Source: Talpa occidentalis (lineage: Eukaryota; Chordata; Mammalia; Eulipotyphla; Talpidae). From it: a DNA stretch of 64,000 nucleotides. Within the stretch, counting starts at the first letter, position 1. Each line of letters begins with the position of its first letter. Of the stretch, positions 1 to 12,200 are shown one piece after another. Where the stretch lies: NCBI RefSeq assembly GCF_014898055.3, contig NW_023604295.1:744001-808000 (forward strand), read 5' to 3'. Below the pieces are notes generated by a model. The model saw nothing but the letters and a program-made list of their open reading frames with translations. It ran no database searches and had not been told where the DNA came from. Position numbers and translations under genes: made by a program.

Positions 1-552
1 TCCCCAGGTCAGGCCTGCGCGGGGGGCCGCGGGGCACCCAGTCGGGTGGGCGGGGCCCAGCAGGCGCTGCTCAGGCGCGGGGTTGGGGGCGGGGGTGGGG
101 CGGGTGAGGGGCCCCTCGGCTCTGCCCCGGGAGCTCGCCAGCGGGTGTCCTCCCCACGCAGCCGGGAGCAGATGCCCCTGCCCTCCCCAGGGCATCCCAC
201 GGGACGGGCTGGTGGTCGCCGCCTGCGCTGGCCCTGCCGGACGTCCTGGGGCCGCATCGCCATGGTCCTCCCGCCCCGCCTGGCCTTCTCTTGCCTGGAG
301 GCCAAGGGCGGGGGCCCGCGGGCCGGCAGAGCAGGAGCAGCGCGGCCTCCCCTCCTGCCGCCACGGTGGCTCCCCCGGGCGGGGACCTGTCCTGTCCCGC
401 CTGCCCGCAGCCCAGAGTCTGCGTGAGTGGGGCCTGGGGAGCCTGGGGCCCGCGGGCCGGGGCAAGAGTCTGAAGGGCCGCGGGGACCCTCGAGGGGCTC
501 CCCGAACACACCTTCCGGCCGAGCCGGCCTGACACTGTGCTCTCCCTGGCAG
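1..552 (+). other. TSPEAR intron 1, 3' part
   Basis: GC-rich DNA before exon 2, with a pyrimidine-rich acceptor at its end. I see no coding sequence. Long open frames on both strands here are Gly/Pro/Arg-rich and reflect base composition. Confidence 0.6.
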
Positions 553-773
553 ACCTGCGCCCCCTGGACATCCTGGCCGAGGCCGTCCCCGCAGAGGGCA
601 CCGCGGGCGGGGTCCGGACCCTGCAGGCTCAGGGCACCCATGGGCTCCAGCTCTCGGCCGCCGCGCCCCACGCCGTGAGCTTCCCCGCCTCGAGGATTTT
701 CTTCCGATGTGACTTCTTCCCCGAGGAGTTCTCCATCGTGGTCACCCTGAAAGTCCCCGACCTCCCCCCTAAG
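553..773 (+). CDS. TSPEAR: TSPEAR exon 2 (start of laminin G-like domain)
   Basis: The acceptor AG is at 551-552 and the donor is AAG|GTCAGT. The exon starts in phase 1 (last two bases of an Asp codon). It encodes the beginning of the TSPN/laminin G-like domain, from LRPLDIL through [19 protein letters not shown] to LPPK. The matching human residue block follows the signal peptide directly. Confidence 0.9.
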
Positions 774-3700
774 GTCAGTGGCTCTCCACGCCGGTGAGTG
801 GCCGCCCATCACCGCCTTCCCCGCGCCGGGCACAGAGGGCGGGACCAACCCTGGGGCCCCGGAGTGCCCGGCGTGGCGGGTCCCGGGTGCGGGCAGAGCG
901 GGTGGGCAGCGAGGCCGGCGGAGTCTGTCCAACGCCAGGGATGAGCTCTGAGGTTGGAGCTGCTTGGCGGGAGAGTAAACAAAGTCACCGGCGCTCGTCC
1001 TTTGGGGTCTGCTCCTCTGTGGTTTGCTGCCCCATCCTCCCCCAGACGCAGGTAGCATTCCCCCTCCCTCCTCAGACGGGGCCCCCAAAGGGGAGCCAAT
1101 CCCGGAGCAGGGACCACACAGTCGCTTGGGCCTGCAGCCACCCACCCCCCTGTGTCCAGGCCCGAGTTGGTGCCCAGAGCGGCCGCCCCCCCCCCATCTC
1201 CTGCCTGTCTCCTCTGCTGGGCGGGGTCTCCCCCCAGACCCCCATTCAGAGGACCCCATCCCTCAGCCCCCCGGCCCCACCCCCTCACCCTCCCCTGGGC
1301 CGGACTAGCCTCTGACGTGGGACCCCAGGCCTTGTCTCTTCAGCTTGTTGTTTCTCATGGCTCCAGCGCTTAGGCTAAAGCTGTGGGTCGCCAGCGCTTC
1401 CCTGAATGCACCTGGATGCGGTCCCGCCCGCAGGCTCCGGCGTGTGGTCCTCGCTCTATGTCCTGCCCGCGCAGGGGTCTTTGACCACTCACTGCCTGAG
1501 TCCCGAGCACGCAGCTCGCCTACCCAGCGCCCAGGGCACAGGTGTCCCCCGCCGCCTGCGCCCCTCACCGGGCTCCGCCCGTGCTCTGTCCTCATGAGGC
1601 CCCACCGGCCACACGTCTGTGTCCAGCTGCCCCGCAGGCCGCAGCACTGGGCCCGTTCAAGGCTAGCGTCCAGGTGGACAGGCCTCGCCAGCCGGGCGGT
1701 GTCCTGGCCTCCTCAGCAGAGCTGGTGCAGCGCTGCCTTGGGCTGCCAGGGTGACCTGCGTGGGGCCCTCACTCCTCGGGTATTACGTCGGGCAGCACCA
1801 CACTGGCAAAGACGCGGGAGTCGCGGGCCAGGCTGCGTCATGCAGGAGGCTGCTGAGAGCGAGAGCCTGGCCGTTGTTATCGATGGAGTAATCATCCAGC
1901 ACCAGCTGCGTGGGTCGGGGGGATGAGGAGAAAGGAGGGGGGACACGCGGGAGTGTCGTCTAGGGCTTGGGGGGACATGAGGCTGCTTGACGACCAAGTG
2001 TCGCCATCGAAACCAGCCCCCGGCCACGGCCCTAATCTCAGCAACAAGGCGTCCACGGGTCAGCTTCTGGGGTCCCTCGTCCTACATCGGTCCTCGCCCC
2101 CCGGGCGTCCCCGGTCCTATCCCGTGATGCCCGCCCTTCCCGCGGCCCCGCTTCTGCTCTTGGCACGGAAGGCGCCTGGCGAGGCCCGGCTCCCGCGGCC
2201 GCTGGGCGGGGTCTGCGGGGCGGGTCTGACCTCGCGCGGGCCGCAGCGCAGGCGGCCGCGATGGCTCCGGACAGGCGGCGCGAGTCTAGCGGACCCAGGG
2301 CCCTCGGCAGCGCGGCGCGAAGGGGCCTCCCGGGGCCCCACACTCGGGCACGTGTCGCTCCCGTTGCGCTGTTTGGGGCGAGCGGCCCGGCCCGCGCAGA
2401 CGCCGGGGGCTTCGGCTCTCCGCTGACCACGTCCCCGCGCCGCGCTTCGAGCCCGTCGCCCGCTTTCTGCGCTTCCCACGGGAGGCGGCCCGACCGGAGG
2501 CCCCAGGCTAAGGGCGGCCCCGCGCGGAGGCCTTGAGGGCGCGTGAGGAGAGCGCCCGGGCGGGCTGTGGGCAGCGGGCTCCTGGCCGGGTGAGTGTCCC
2601 CGCCCGTCCGCGTGTGGCGGCGCCGGCCCGTCCCTGCCCTTCTTCTTCTAGCGTCTGGCTCCCGGCCCGGGGGCTGAAGGCGCTCACAGAACCCAGAGGC
2701 CCCCTCGGAGGCCGGTGAGACCTCCGACCCTGAGCCCCCCGACCCTCAAACCAACAGGCCCCTTTTATGGAGAGAGCCCCGCAGCCCAGAGTCTGGCTGG
2801 GCCCCCGTGGAGGCTGCGGCGGCCTCAAGGCCGGCCCGTGAGGCGGACCTGCTGGCCGCAAGCTGACCGGCTCCCTGGCCGGCTGAGGGACGCGGCTCTG
2901 TGCAGTGTCCGGGGTCAGGCCCAAGCCCCGCGGGCGGCCCGCCCCTGTCGGTGCCCCAGGATGGTGCCCGACACCAACCATCCGCTGCGGGGAGCGGCCG
3001 AGGGCGGCCTGGTCTCATCTGTAGGCGGGGCCCAGGGGCGGCAGCTGCTGGAGGGGGCTGCGAGTGGCGGGTTCCGGGGAAGAGTCTGCAACAATGAAAT
3101 TGCCCCGAAACAATATCCCTGGTGCCTGGAGCAGCCGGGCCCCCCGCTGGGCGGGTCTGCTCCCTGCCCCTCCAGAGCCGCTGGCCCGGACATCCACTGG
3201 CACACGGCCCCCCGCAGTGCCGCGGGGGGGGGGCATCAGGCACGCCCCAGCAAGGCACAGCCCCTGCTCTCAGAGCCCAGATTCAGGGCCTCCTCCTGCC
3301 CCTCCTGGGGGTGGAGGTTTCTGTTCACAAGACCAGCCCCCCCAGGGCCAGATGTCGTCACTGTAAGAAGACCTGGTTCCGGTCCTGGCGCCTGGCAGGT
3401 ACATCCAAGCCGCAGGGCACCAGCCTCTGTTGTCTTCCGCAAAAACAAAGGTCACGATGTCCCAGCTCCGCACCTGCCCGCAGCGGCCCGTCCAGCAAGG
3501 AGCAGTGCCGTGAGCCAAACACAACACAGCCCCGGGGGTATAAGAGCCCACGGCCCCCAGCACTTCCGATGCACTCACACCCTCCCTCTCACCCACGCAC
3601 CCTCCCTCCTCCAGCCGCAGGCCATGGCCGCCTCCAGCCGGGTCTGCCTGCCCGCGTCCTGCCCTGAGTCCTCCTGGCAGAGGGATGACTGCCCTGAGAG

Positions 3701-6700
3701 CTGCTGCGAGCCCCACTGCTGTGCCCCCAGCTGCTGCACCCCCAGCTGCTGCACCCCCTGCTGCTGCGCCCCCGCCTCCTGCCTGACCCTGGTGTGCACC
3801 CCTGTGAGCTGTGGGTCCAGCCCCTGCCAGTCGGCCTGCGGCAGCCCCTGCGAGCCCTCATGCTGCAGCTGCTCCGCCTGCCAGCAGGCCTGCTGCATGC
3901 CCATGTGCTGCAAGCCCGTGTGCTGCACACCCATGTGCTGCACGCCTGTCTCGTGCATACCTGCCTGCTGCATACCTGCCTGCTGCACGCCTGTGTGCTG
4001 CAAGCCCATGTGCTGCACGCCCGTCTGCTGCAAGCCTGTGTGCTGCACACCCATGTGCTGCACGCCTGTCTCGTGCACACCTGCCTGCTGCACGCCCATG
4101 TGTTGCATGCCCGTCTGCTGCAAGCCCGCGTGCTGTGTGCCCGTCTGCTCGGGGTCCTCCCCCTGCTCAGCCTCCTCCTGCTGCCAGCCCAGCCCCTGCC
4201 CCCGCCCTGCTGCAAACCCTCCTCCTGCGTGTCCCTCCTCTGCAGCCCTGGGTGCTCCTGCCCTGACTGCTGCTGACCAGGCTTGACCCCTCCCCTCCTA
4301 GCACAGGTCTGACTCCACCTGAAATCTCAGAGCTTTAAGTGCTTTCTGGGGCCGCCTCCTGCCCAGACTCGCCCCCTCAGCAGCTGTGCTGGGCCCTGAG
4401 CTCACGGGCCCCTGGGTTGGCTCCAGGTATCACGTAGCCCCTGCTGCCCACCCTGTGTCCTCCCGTCCGTCCAGGCGGGATGTTAGTTGCTTTGTCCCGC
4501 CCATGTGAGTGACCTGCCTGTGGACAAATAAAGCCTCTGTCTGTTCCCCTCCAAAGGCCTGTGTGGGTCTCTGTACACCACAGGGGGGACTCTGCGTGGC
4601 TGTGGCCTGGGGTTCACCCCTGTCACCACACCCCGGCGGGCAGCGCCACAGGGCTGGGTGGCCAGGCCCACGTTCCCTGCCCCGTCTCTCTATCAGCCCT
4701 GCCCAGGCAGCCTCTGACACCGCCCCCGTGGGGGCAGAGCCTGGGCCTTGCCTGTGGGGGCTTGGGAAACTTGGCAGGGACAGGGCAGCCCCAGCAGGGA
4801 AGCACATCCATGCTGCGGCCACCCTGCGGGGCCTGCCCAGCTCGGGCCGGCATGCAGGTGGGCACCCTTCCGGGTGAGCGGCTGGGAAGCAAGACCCAGG
4901 CATCACAGGCCATGATGGAGCCAGTGGTATTTTCTGCAGAAAGTCACGTCTGAATGTGCCCGTGGTGGGCCGAGTTTGCTCCCTGGCTCTGCTGACTGGA
5001 GGCAGCAGGTCCAGACCCTTTAGGCTGTTACAGGGCAACCCCAATGTAAAACGGGTTGCCTGACTGGGGGTCCTCCCCCGCGCTTTAAGGGGACTTCTTA
5101 ATACTCAGCTGCAGGCACCCGCAGAAGGTTAATAAAAGGTGTATTTACAAGGGAAGGGGAAATGAGTAACTCAGGGTGAAAACGGGGGGTAAATTCGTGA
5201 ATGCTCCTGCCAGTTCCACTGACCTGGAGCCCCCAAGGCGCGCTGGGAGCTGGCGGAGAGCCAAGACCGAGAGGCCGAGCACGCGCCCCCAGCCCACACG
5301 TCTGGTTTTACACCAGCCCTGGCAGCTTCGCCCACCCTCAGTCCCGCAGCCCGCCCTTTGGTGGTGACGGGCTTGTCGTTCCCAGCGTCCCGCTGGCCTT
5401 GGGCTGGCGTGGGGGTGGCGGCCGCAAAGCCCGCGTGGCGTTTGCTCGGGCCGTCCTCTCCCCTAGCGAGGCCGTGTCCTGTGCCTCGTCCAGAGTCTGC
5501 AGCTGGTCGGAGGCGGCGCTCCCTCTGCCTGCGGAGGCCGGGGCGCGCCCCTGAAGACATTCACCTGCTCAGACGAGGCCCGCGGCGCCCCGGCGGGCGG
5601 TCAGCCTTCGGCGAAGTCGGCTGGTTTAGTGTCACTCCCGCCTGAGAAACGCTTCACCGCGACATCCAGGCACGGCCGCCGAATGGCTGGTGTCCACCGG
5701 CCAAACTAGCGTCACATTCACCCTCCCGGGAACCAAGGGCCGAGGGGGGCGGGGCCTGGATGGGGGTGCTCACCGGGTCCTGCCCTCCGTGATCCAAGTA
5801 GGAAAGCAGAGGCCCCAGGGGAAGCACTCACGGGGGTTCACGCCGGCCATGCAGGGGCAGCGGGCACAGATGAGTGTCTGGGAGACATGGGCACCTGCCT
5901 GCGAGCCCCTGGCTCGCTCTGGGGCGCCCCCGCCACCCTTGAGGCCGGCGAGCGAGCGGCAGCGTCCTGGTCACTGGCTGGCTCCGGCCCCCACGGTCTC
6001 TGCAGGGCACGGAGGCCCCGAGGCTGGTGGCTGCCGGCCCCGCCCTGCCTCCTGGGCTGCGGCCACGCGCGGGTCGCCTGACCGCTCTGGGCTGAGGGGT
6101 CTGCGCCTGCCCCCGGCCACCCCCTCCGCGAGCCGGCGCGACCGCGCGTGTTGGCGGGAGACGCTCTCACACCCCGCAGGCCTGGCCCCCGCGCCCTCCC
6201 CCGGCCTGGATGGCGCCCCGGCTGCGCCCCCAGAGCTCTGCGCTGGGTCCCCCAAGGACCGCGTCTGCTGGGCCCGCGCCCGGGCGGGTCTGGGGTGTCT
6301 CCCTGGGCCTGCGAGCCCCGGGGAGGAGCCGGTGTCTGCAGAGGCTCAGACTTTCTAGGCGTCGCCCAGGAGGGGCCAGGCCGGCCGCTGCCCGCCCTGG
6401 CTGCACGTGCGGGGCCTGCCGAGGAGCGCGCCCGGCCCCTTAGTGACAGGAGAAGCCCCCAGCGGCCGGGTGAGGGAGGGCGGACAGAGACGGGGGGCTC
6501 GGAAACATGCTCCGCCATCCACAGCGGCGGGCCCTTCCCGGCCGCCCGAAGACTCGGTGCTGTCGGCGCTGCCGCCGAGCCCCAGCCCCGGCTCCCCCAG
6601 GGCTTCCATCTCCTCGGCGGGGCGGCCCCTGGCCCGCTGCTGGGGCCCTTTGTCCTGCGTTGGTCCTCAGCCCCTGGGCGTTCCCGGTCGCCCCTCGTGA

Positions 6701-9257
6701 TGCCCGCCCTTGCGGAGCCCCCAGCTGCGAGCTCCGGGGCCCGGAGAGGCGCCTGTGAGGGGGGCTCTGACCCCCGGGCGGTTCCGACCGTGCGCAGGAG
6801 CGCAGCCGAGCAGGCCGCTTGGGATCAGCAGACCCACGTGTCCCCTTTTTACTTCCTCGAAGAGAGGAAGACAGGAGGGAGGGACTGTCCCTAGCGCGGC
6901 TGGGAGGAGGCGGGCGAGCTCCGCGCAGAGGGCGGCGTGCAGGGCACAGTCAGGGCAGACAGAACCAAAGTGGCTCGCTGGCGAGTGGGGTCCCGGAGCA
7001 GGCAGGCGCAGGATGGAGAACGCGGTCCTGTCACTGATGTCGTTTTCGGAGTCAGTGGGCTTGAGAGTGGGGTCCTTGGGCTCCCCCTGGGAAGGCGTCC
7101 CCAGAGCTCCCCTCTCCGCGGCCCCGGCGAGTGCCCCGGGCGAGTTTCTCCAGAGACAGAGACGTGGTTCTGTGCACAGGGCAGGTTTATTCGGGAAGGG
7201 ACGGGGGAGCAAAGGGCACTTGCGCAGCCGCCAGCGGGCAGGAAGGGCTGCCCCAGAGGGACAGGTTTGCAGAGAGAGGCTGTGTGCTCGCAGGCGGGCG
7301 GCCTGAGGGGAGCGGCCTCCACCGAGGCGGGTCCATGAGGAGGAGCCCGGCCTGGCCACAGGGCACGGGTGGGCAGGAGGCCGCTGCCCGGCGGAGGGAG
7401 AGAGGGGTGACAGGGAGCATCTGCTCAGTCCCAGGTGGGCAGAGGGACGGCTGCCCCGAGCCAGGGCAGAGGCTGCAGGGACACAGTCCTCTCTTTGGGG
7501 GGTCACTCCTCCGTGGAGGGGCCTGTTTGCTGCTGACTTTGGACAACTCCGCAGAATCCGAAAGGGACCGGAGATTCCACAACGGGCCAAATCTCTGCAT
7601 CTTTACCCTCAGGCCTGTGCTCCGGACACTCCCTACAGCGTCTGACCCCTGCGTGGGTCTTTTTTTTTTTTTCCTTTTTTTTTTTTTTTAAAGAGGCATG
7701 TATTTATTTACTTATTTATACAAGCACTGGGTACAGTCAGAAGCGCGGGAGGGTGAGAGAATTCACCAGAGCCAGAGCGGGGAACAGAACAGGCAGAAGG
7801 ACCGAAGTACACTGCTGAGGGGAGCAGCGGGCGGCAGGAGAGGTCTGTTGGCCATGCAGGACCCTCCTCTGGTGGCCGGGGAGCAGCCGGGGATCAAACC
7901 GGCGCCGCAGAGGCCGCAGGCAGCTTCGCAACCCAGCGCTCAACCGCTGCGCCACCGGGGAGACCCCCTGCGTGGGTCTTATGCTTTGTGATCTGGGCGT
8001 CAGCCCTGAGGATCGTGGTCTCTATAGCTGGGTCAGTGGCTGCGCTAATCTCCTGCCCCCACCTCCGGCTCTTGGCATGGTGTGAGCCAGGTTTCTGGTC
8101 TTGTGCGCCTCCTTTTCAGTTTTTCTATTCTTGTCCTCCATCAGAGGCACTTAACATAGGCTTGTATAGTGGGGAATAAAATTAAGGAACATGAAACTAC
8201 TAAGTTGCTATTTTTAAGAGACAGGTAAGGGCTGGTATCGGGAGAGTTACAGGAGGAACAGCAGAGCTTCAACAGAGTTTTCTGGAACAGGCAGCACAGG
8301 GCTGTTTAGAACTAGAAGAAAAAGTAACAAAAATAATAGCCCTATGCCAAGCAAAATCCAGATTTTAACATTGAGACCTGAGAACCACTTAGTTGGATTT
8401 AGCCAATAGGCAGCATCATTTAAATGTGCCAGTGTGGCATTTTTGTGCTTCTTGTTGTAATTGTGCAAGTTGTTGCTGTAGTTTGTCTCTGAGGTCCATG
8501 CCATGGCGCCCAAGGTCATTCTGGAACACACCATGAAGTTGTCTGTGAACATCTTCCCAGGAGAGTGTTGTATTCAGAGGAACAGGAGTTACACAGATGC
8601 CTCACAACAAACCACACAGAGTCTGTGGGGTCTAGAGGGCTGCGGATGCTCACCAAGCCGGTCCCAGCCATGCTGGTCCTGTCAGTGGGTGGCGATCCAA
8701 GACTAAGGGCCTAGAGCTTGGCTCTGCTGAGATGAAACGTGTTCTACTGCTGTGAGGCCGAATTAGGAACGACATGTTGCTCAACAACTTTAGGCCAGAG
8801 CAATTGCTATTGAGGAAGTTAAAAGTAAATAAAGCTTTGTATACTTGTTTTTGTGGGGGCAAGTTACTCTCCAGAGCTGGCCAGAGGGGTGTTTGCTCAA
8901 ATTTGGAGGTTGACGCTGCAGAAACCACTGAGTTAGAGAGGACTTCCTGGGGAGTTGAGAGCTGTGAGCCCGCGTGCAGGGCCCGACCACCGTGGGGGCC
9001 CTTCACAGGCAACAGCTCCCAGAACCTGCCTCAGTGTATTTCCCACAAATTTTCTGCAGCCAAACAGGAAGAGACAGGAAAACACACCCCAGCACACTCA
9101 CAGGCTGATGAGTCAAGGCTAAGGCAGGAACTAAACCAGCGTGGATGAGGCTCTCCTACAGCAGCAAACACCAACAAGGAAGGCCTGTGTGCTGGGAGAG
9201 GAAACACAAGCCCAGAGGGGTATAAAAGCCCAGAGGCCCAGCACCTCCACACCCACT

Positions 9258-9289
<32 letters not shown>

Positions 9290-12200
9290 CAGGCACGCAC
9301 CCTCCCTCCTCCAGCCACACGCCATGGCCGCCTCCACCCTGTCTGTCTGCTCCAGCGACCTGAGCTACGGCAACCGGGTCTGCCTGCCCGAGTCCTCCTG
9401 GCAGGGGGACGACTGCCCCGAGAGCTGCTGTGAGCCCCCCTGCTGCGCCCCCAGCTGCTGTGGCCCCAGCTGCTGCGCCCCCGCCTCCTGCCAGACCCTG
9501 ATGTGCGCCCCGGTGAGCTGCGGGTCCAGCTCCTGCGAGCCCTCGTGCTGTAGCTGCTCCCCCTGCCAGCAGGCCTGCTGCATGCCCGTGTGCTGCAAGC
9601 CCGTGTGCTGCACGCCCATGTGCTGCACGCCTGTCTCGTGCACACCTGCCTGCTGCACGCCTGTCTGCTGCAAGCCCATGTGCTGCACGCCTGTCTGCTG
9701 CAAGCCTGTGTGCTGCACACCCATGTGCTGCACGCCTGTCTCGTGCACACCTGCCTGCTGCACGCCCATGTGTTGCACACCCGTCTGCTGCACGCCCGCC
9801 TGCTGTGTGCCCGACTGCTCGGGGTCCTCCCCCTGCTCGGCCTCCTCCTGCTGCCAGCCCAGCCCCTGCCCCCCGCCCTGCTGCAAACCCTCCTCCTGCG
9901 TGTCCCTCATCTGCCGCCCCGTGTGCAAACCTGCCTGCTGCGCCCCCGCCCCCTGCTGCCAGCCCGGCTGCTGCCGCGGGGCCTCCTCCGTGTCCCTGCT
10001 CTGCCGGCCCGCGTGCCCCCGCCCCGCCTGCTGCTGACCGGCCTGTCCCCCGAGGGCTCCCCCTGTGAATGTGAGCTTCCCAGCTGCCCCACAGCCAGCC
10101 CTGACTCCGGTCGGGTTCCTGCCCCTCAGGATGGGGTCCCCCACATCTCCGTGGCCCTGACCAGGCCTCCTGGGCCCAGCAGCCTGCCTCGCTGCTCCCC
10201 GGCTCCTGCCTCCCAGGAGGCTGCCCACCTGCTCGGGGCCACCTGTCCTTCCCTCCCTGTTTCTCCTCTCGGGCCACTTGGCCTCTACTCCCACCTGCCG
10301 GCACCCTTGGGTGCCCAATAAACTCACTCATGCTGATGCACTGCTTCCTCTGGTTTCCTTGAGGGGGCCCATGGATTTGACTGGACTTGGCCTCCTGCAG
10401 CCCCAGGAGCCTGGAAGAGACCTGAGAGTGCCCGAGAGGCACCCTTTGGGGTGCCTGAGAGGCCCCAAAGGGCAGGGGCCTGAGTCCCGGGAGTCCGTGG
10501 AGGGCAGGCCCAGGGAGGCCGATGCTGCATGGCCTGACCTGGGCTTCCCTGGAGCCGGTCAGCTACACAGTGTCCAGGGGCCTGTCCCCTTGCATGGTCC
10601 CATGGGGCACACCAGAGCCGTCTGCCAGGACGCTGGTCCGGGGTCTCCCCAGCGTGCCTGCAGGGGCCTGGGCCTGGTGTCCCCCCAAGCTCTCACACTC
10701 GTCCTCCCCTGCCAGGTGCTCAAGGCTCTGGGGGTGATGCAGCACACACGTGTCACACTGAGATGGGGAGCAGGGAACTGTGGCCTCTTGCCCAGAGCCG
10801 GGTCCTGCATGTGTGCCCCCCGCCTGGGGCAGCGCTGTCATCCCCCAGCATGGTGGGCTCCTCAGACACAGCCTCAGTGGTGAGTCAGCGGCTCTCCTGC
10901 TGCTCCTGCTGTGCAAATTTCCAAGAAAGAGCCACTTCTATGTAAATAATTACATCTTAGAACAAAGTGGAGAATATTCAGAGGAAGTCAACATTCCAGC
11001 ACTCAGCAAGTTGAAATTAAAATTCCAGACATCTGCTCCAAAATCACCAGGCGTGCAGAGAGGCAGGAAAGCACAACCCGTCATAGCTATAAAACCAACC
11101 CTTCAAACCCAAGTCAGAAATGCTGCAGTTCACAGAATTAGAAGTCATGACGATACTCCCCTGTTGGGGGAGTTGGAGAGAAGGCTGGTGCTCCTTCAAG
11201 GAAAGATGAGGAAGGCTGAAGGAGATACAAAGAGAACACCCAGAGAGAAACCACGAAGTCTGAGTGAAAAGGAGATTAACAGCCGAATAGACACTGCAGA
11301 AGAAAAGGCAAGTGAACTTGAAGGCAGAAACACAGAGAGTTGAAAATGAAGCTCAGTGTAAAAATAATGGCCAGAGTATTAACTTGCAGGAGCAGAAAGG
11401 AGACCCTCCAGTTGGACAAAAGGACACCCCGAAGATGTTGCCTCAAGGAATGCACTTCAAATAAAAAGAAAGTCAAATTTAAATGATAAAACAGGACCTC
11501 CCTGGTGGCACAAGGGGTTAAGCACCGCACTATGAAGTAATCCGCAGCCTCTGCAGCATGAGTTTGATTCCCATCTGGCCAGGGAGCTACCCACAGGGCG
11601 CCGCAGACCTCTCCTGACTCGCCCGCTGCTCCCCTCAGCAGTGTATTTCAGTCCGTCTGCCTGTTCTGCTCCCCTCTCTGTCTCTGGTGAATCCTCTCAC
11701 CCCCCTTCATCTCCGGCCTGTACCCCAGCTCTTGTATGCATAAATAAATAAATCTTTTAAAAATTATATAAATGATGAAACAAGAGTATATTAAACTCAA
11801 AGCAGATAGAGAGTGAAATGCTCAAGACTAGAAATGAATGAAAGCGAAAATAATAGAGATAATGAAAACAACCCTTATTTTTTTAAAAGATAAAACATTT
11901 GATAAACTCAAGGCAGACAGGATAAGAAAAAGATTTTAAAAAGACACTGATATCAAGGATGGAAGAGGACGGAAGTCTGTGGACCCCACAGATATTAGAG
12001 GAACACACAAAACATTGCCCTCGTATTGGGCGATTAGATGAAAGAGGTTTCCTCATTCGGGACACAAGCTACCAAAACTCATCCAGGGAAAAATCAGACA
12101 ACCATGATAGTCCAATATCAGTGTCTATCTAATAATGTATTTTAGAGCAATTTTAGGTTCACAGCAAAACTGAGCCATGAGCGCGCAAGTCCCCGGGTCA

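Noticed and set aside
2715..3623. Upstream extension of KRTAP gene 1 reading frame
   Set aside because: It passes through the promoter and TATA box and has no similarity to KRTAPs.
9156..10442. Antisense Ala/Gly-rich and Met/Gln-rich frames over the KRTAP genes
   Set aside because: 15-base periodic cysteine arrays keep all frames open. The sense frame alone has family-typical ends, a TATA box and a poly(A) signal.
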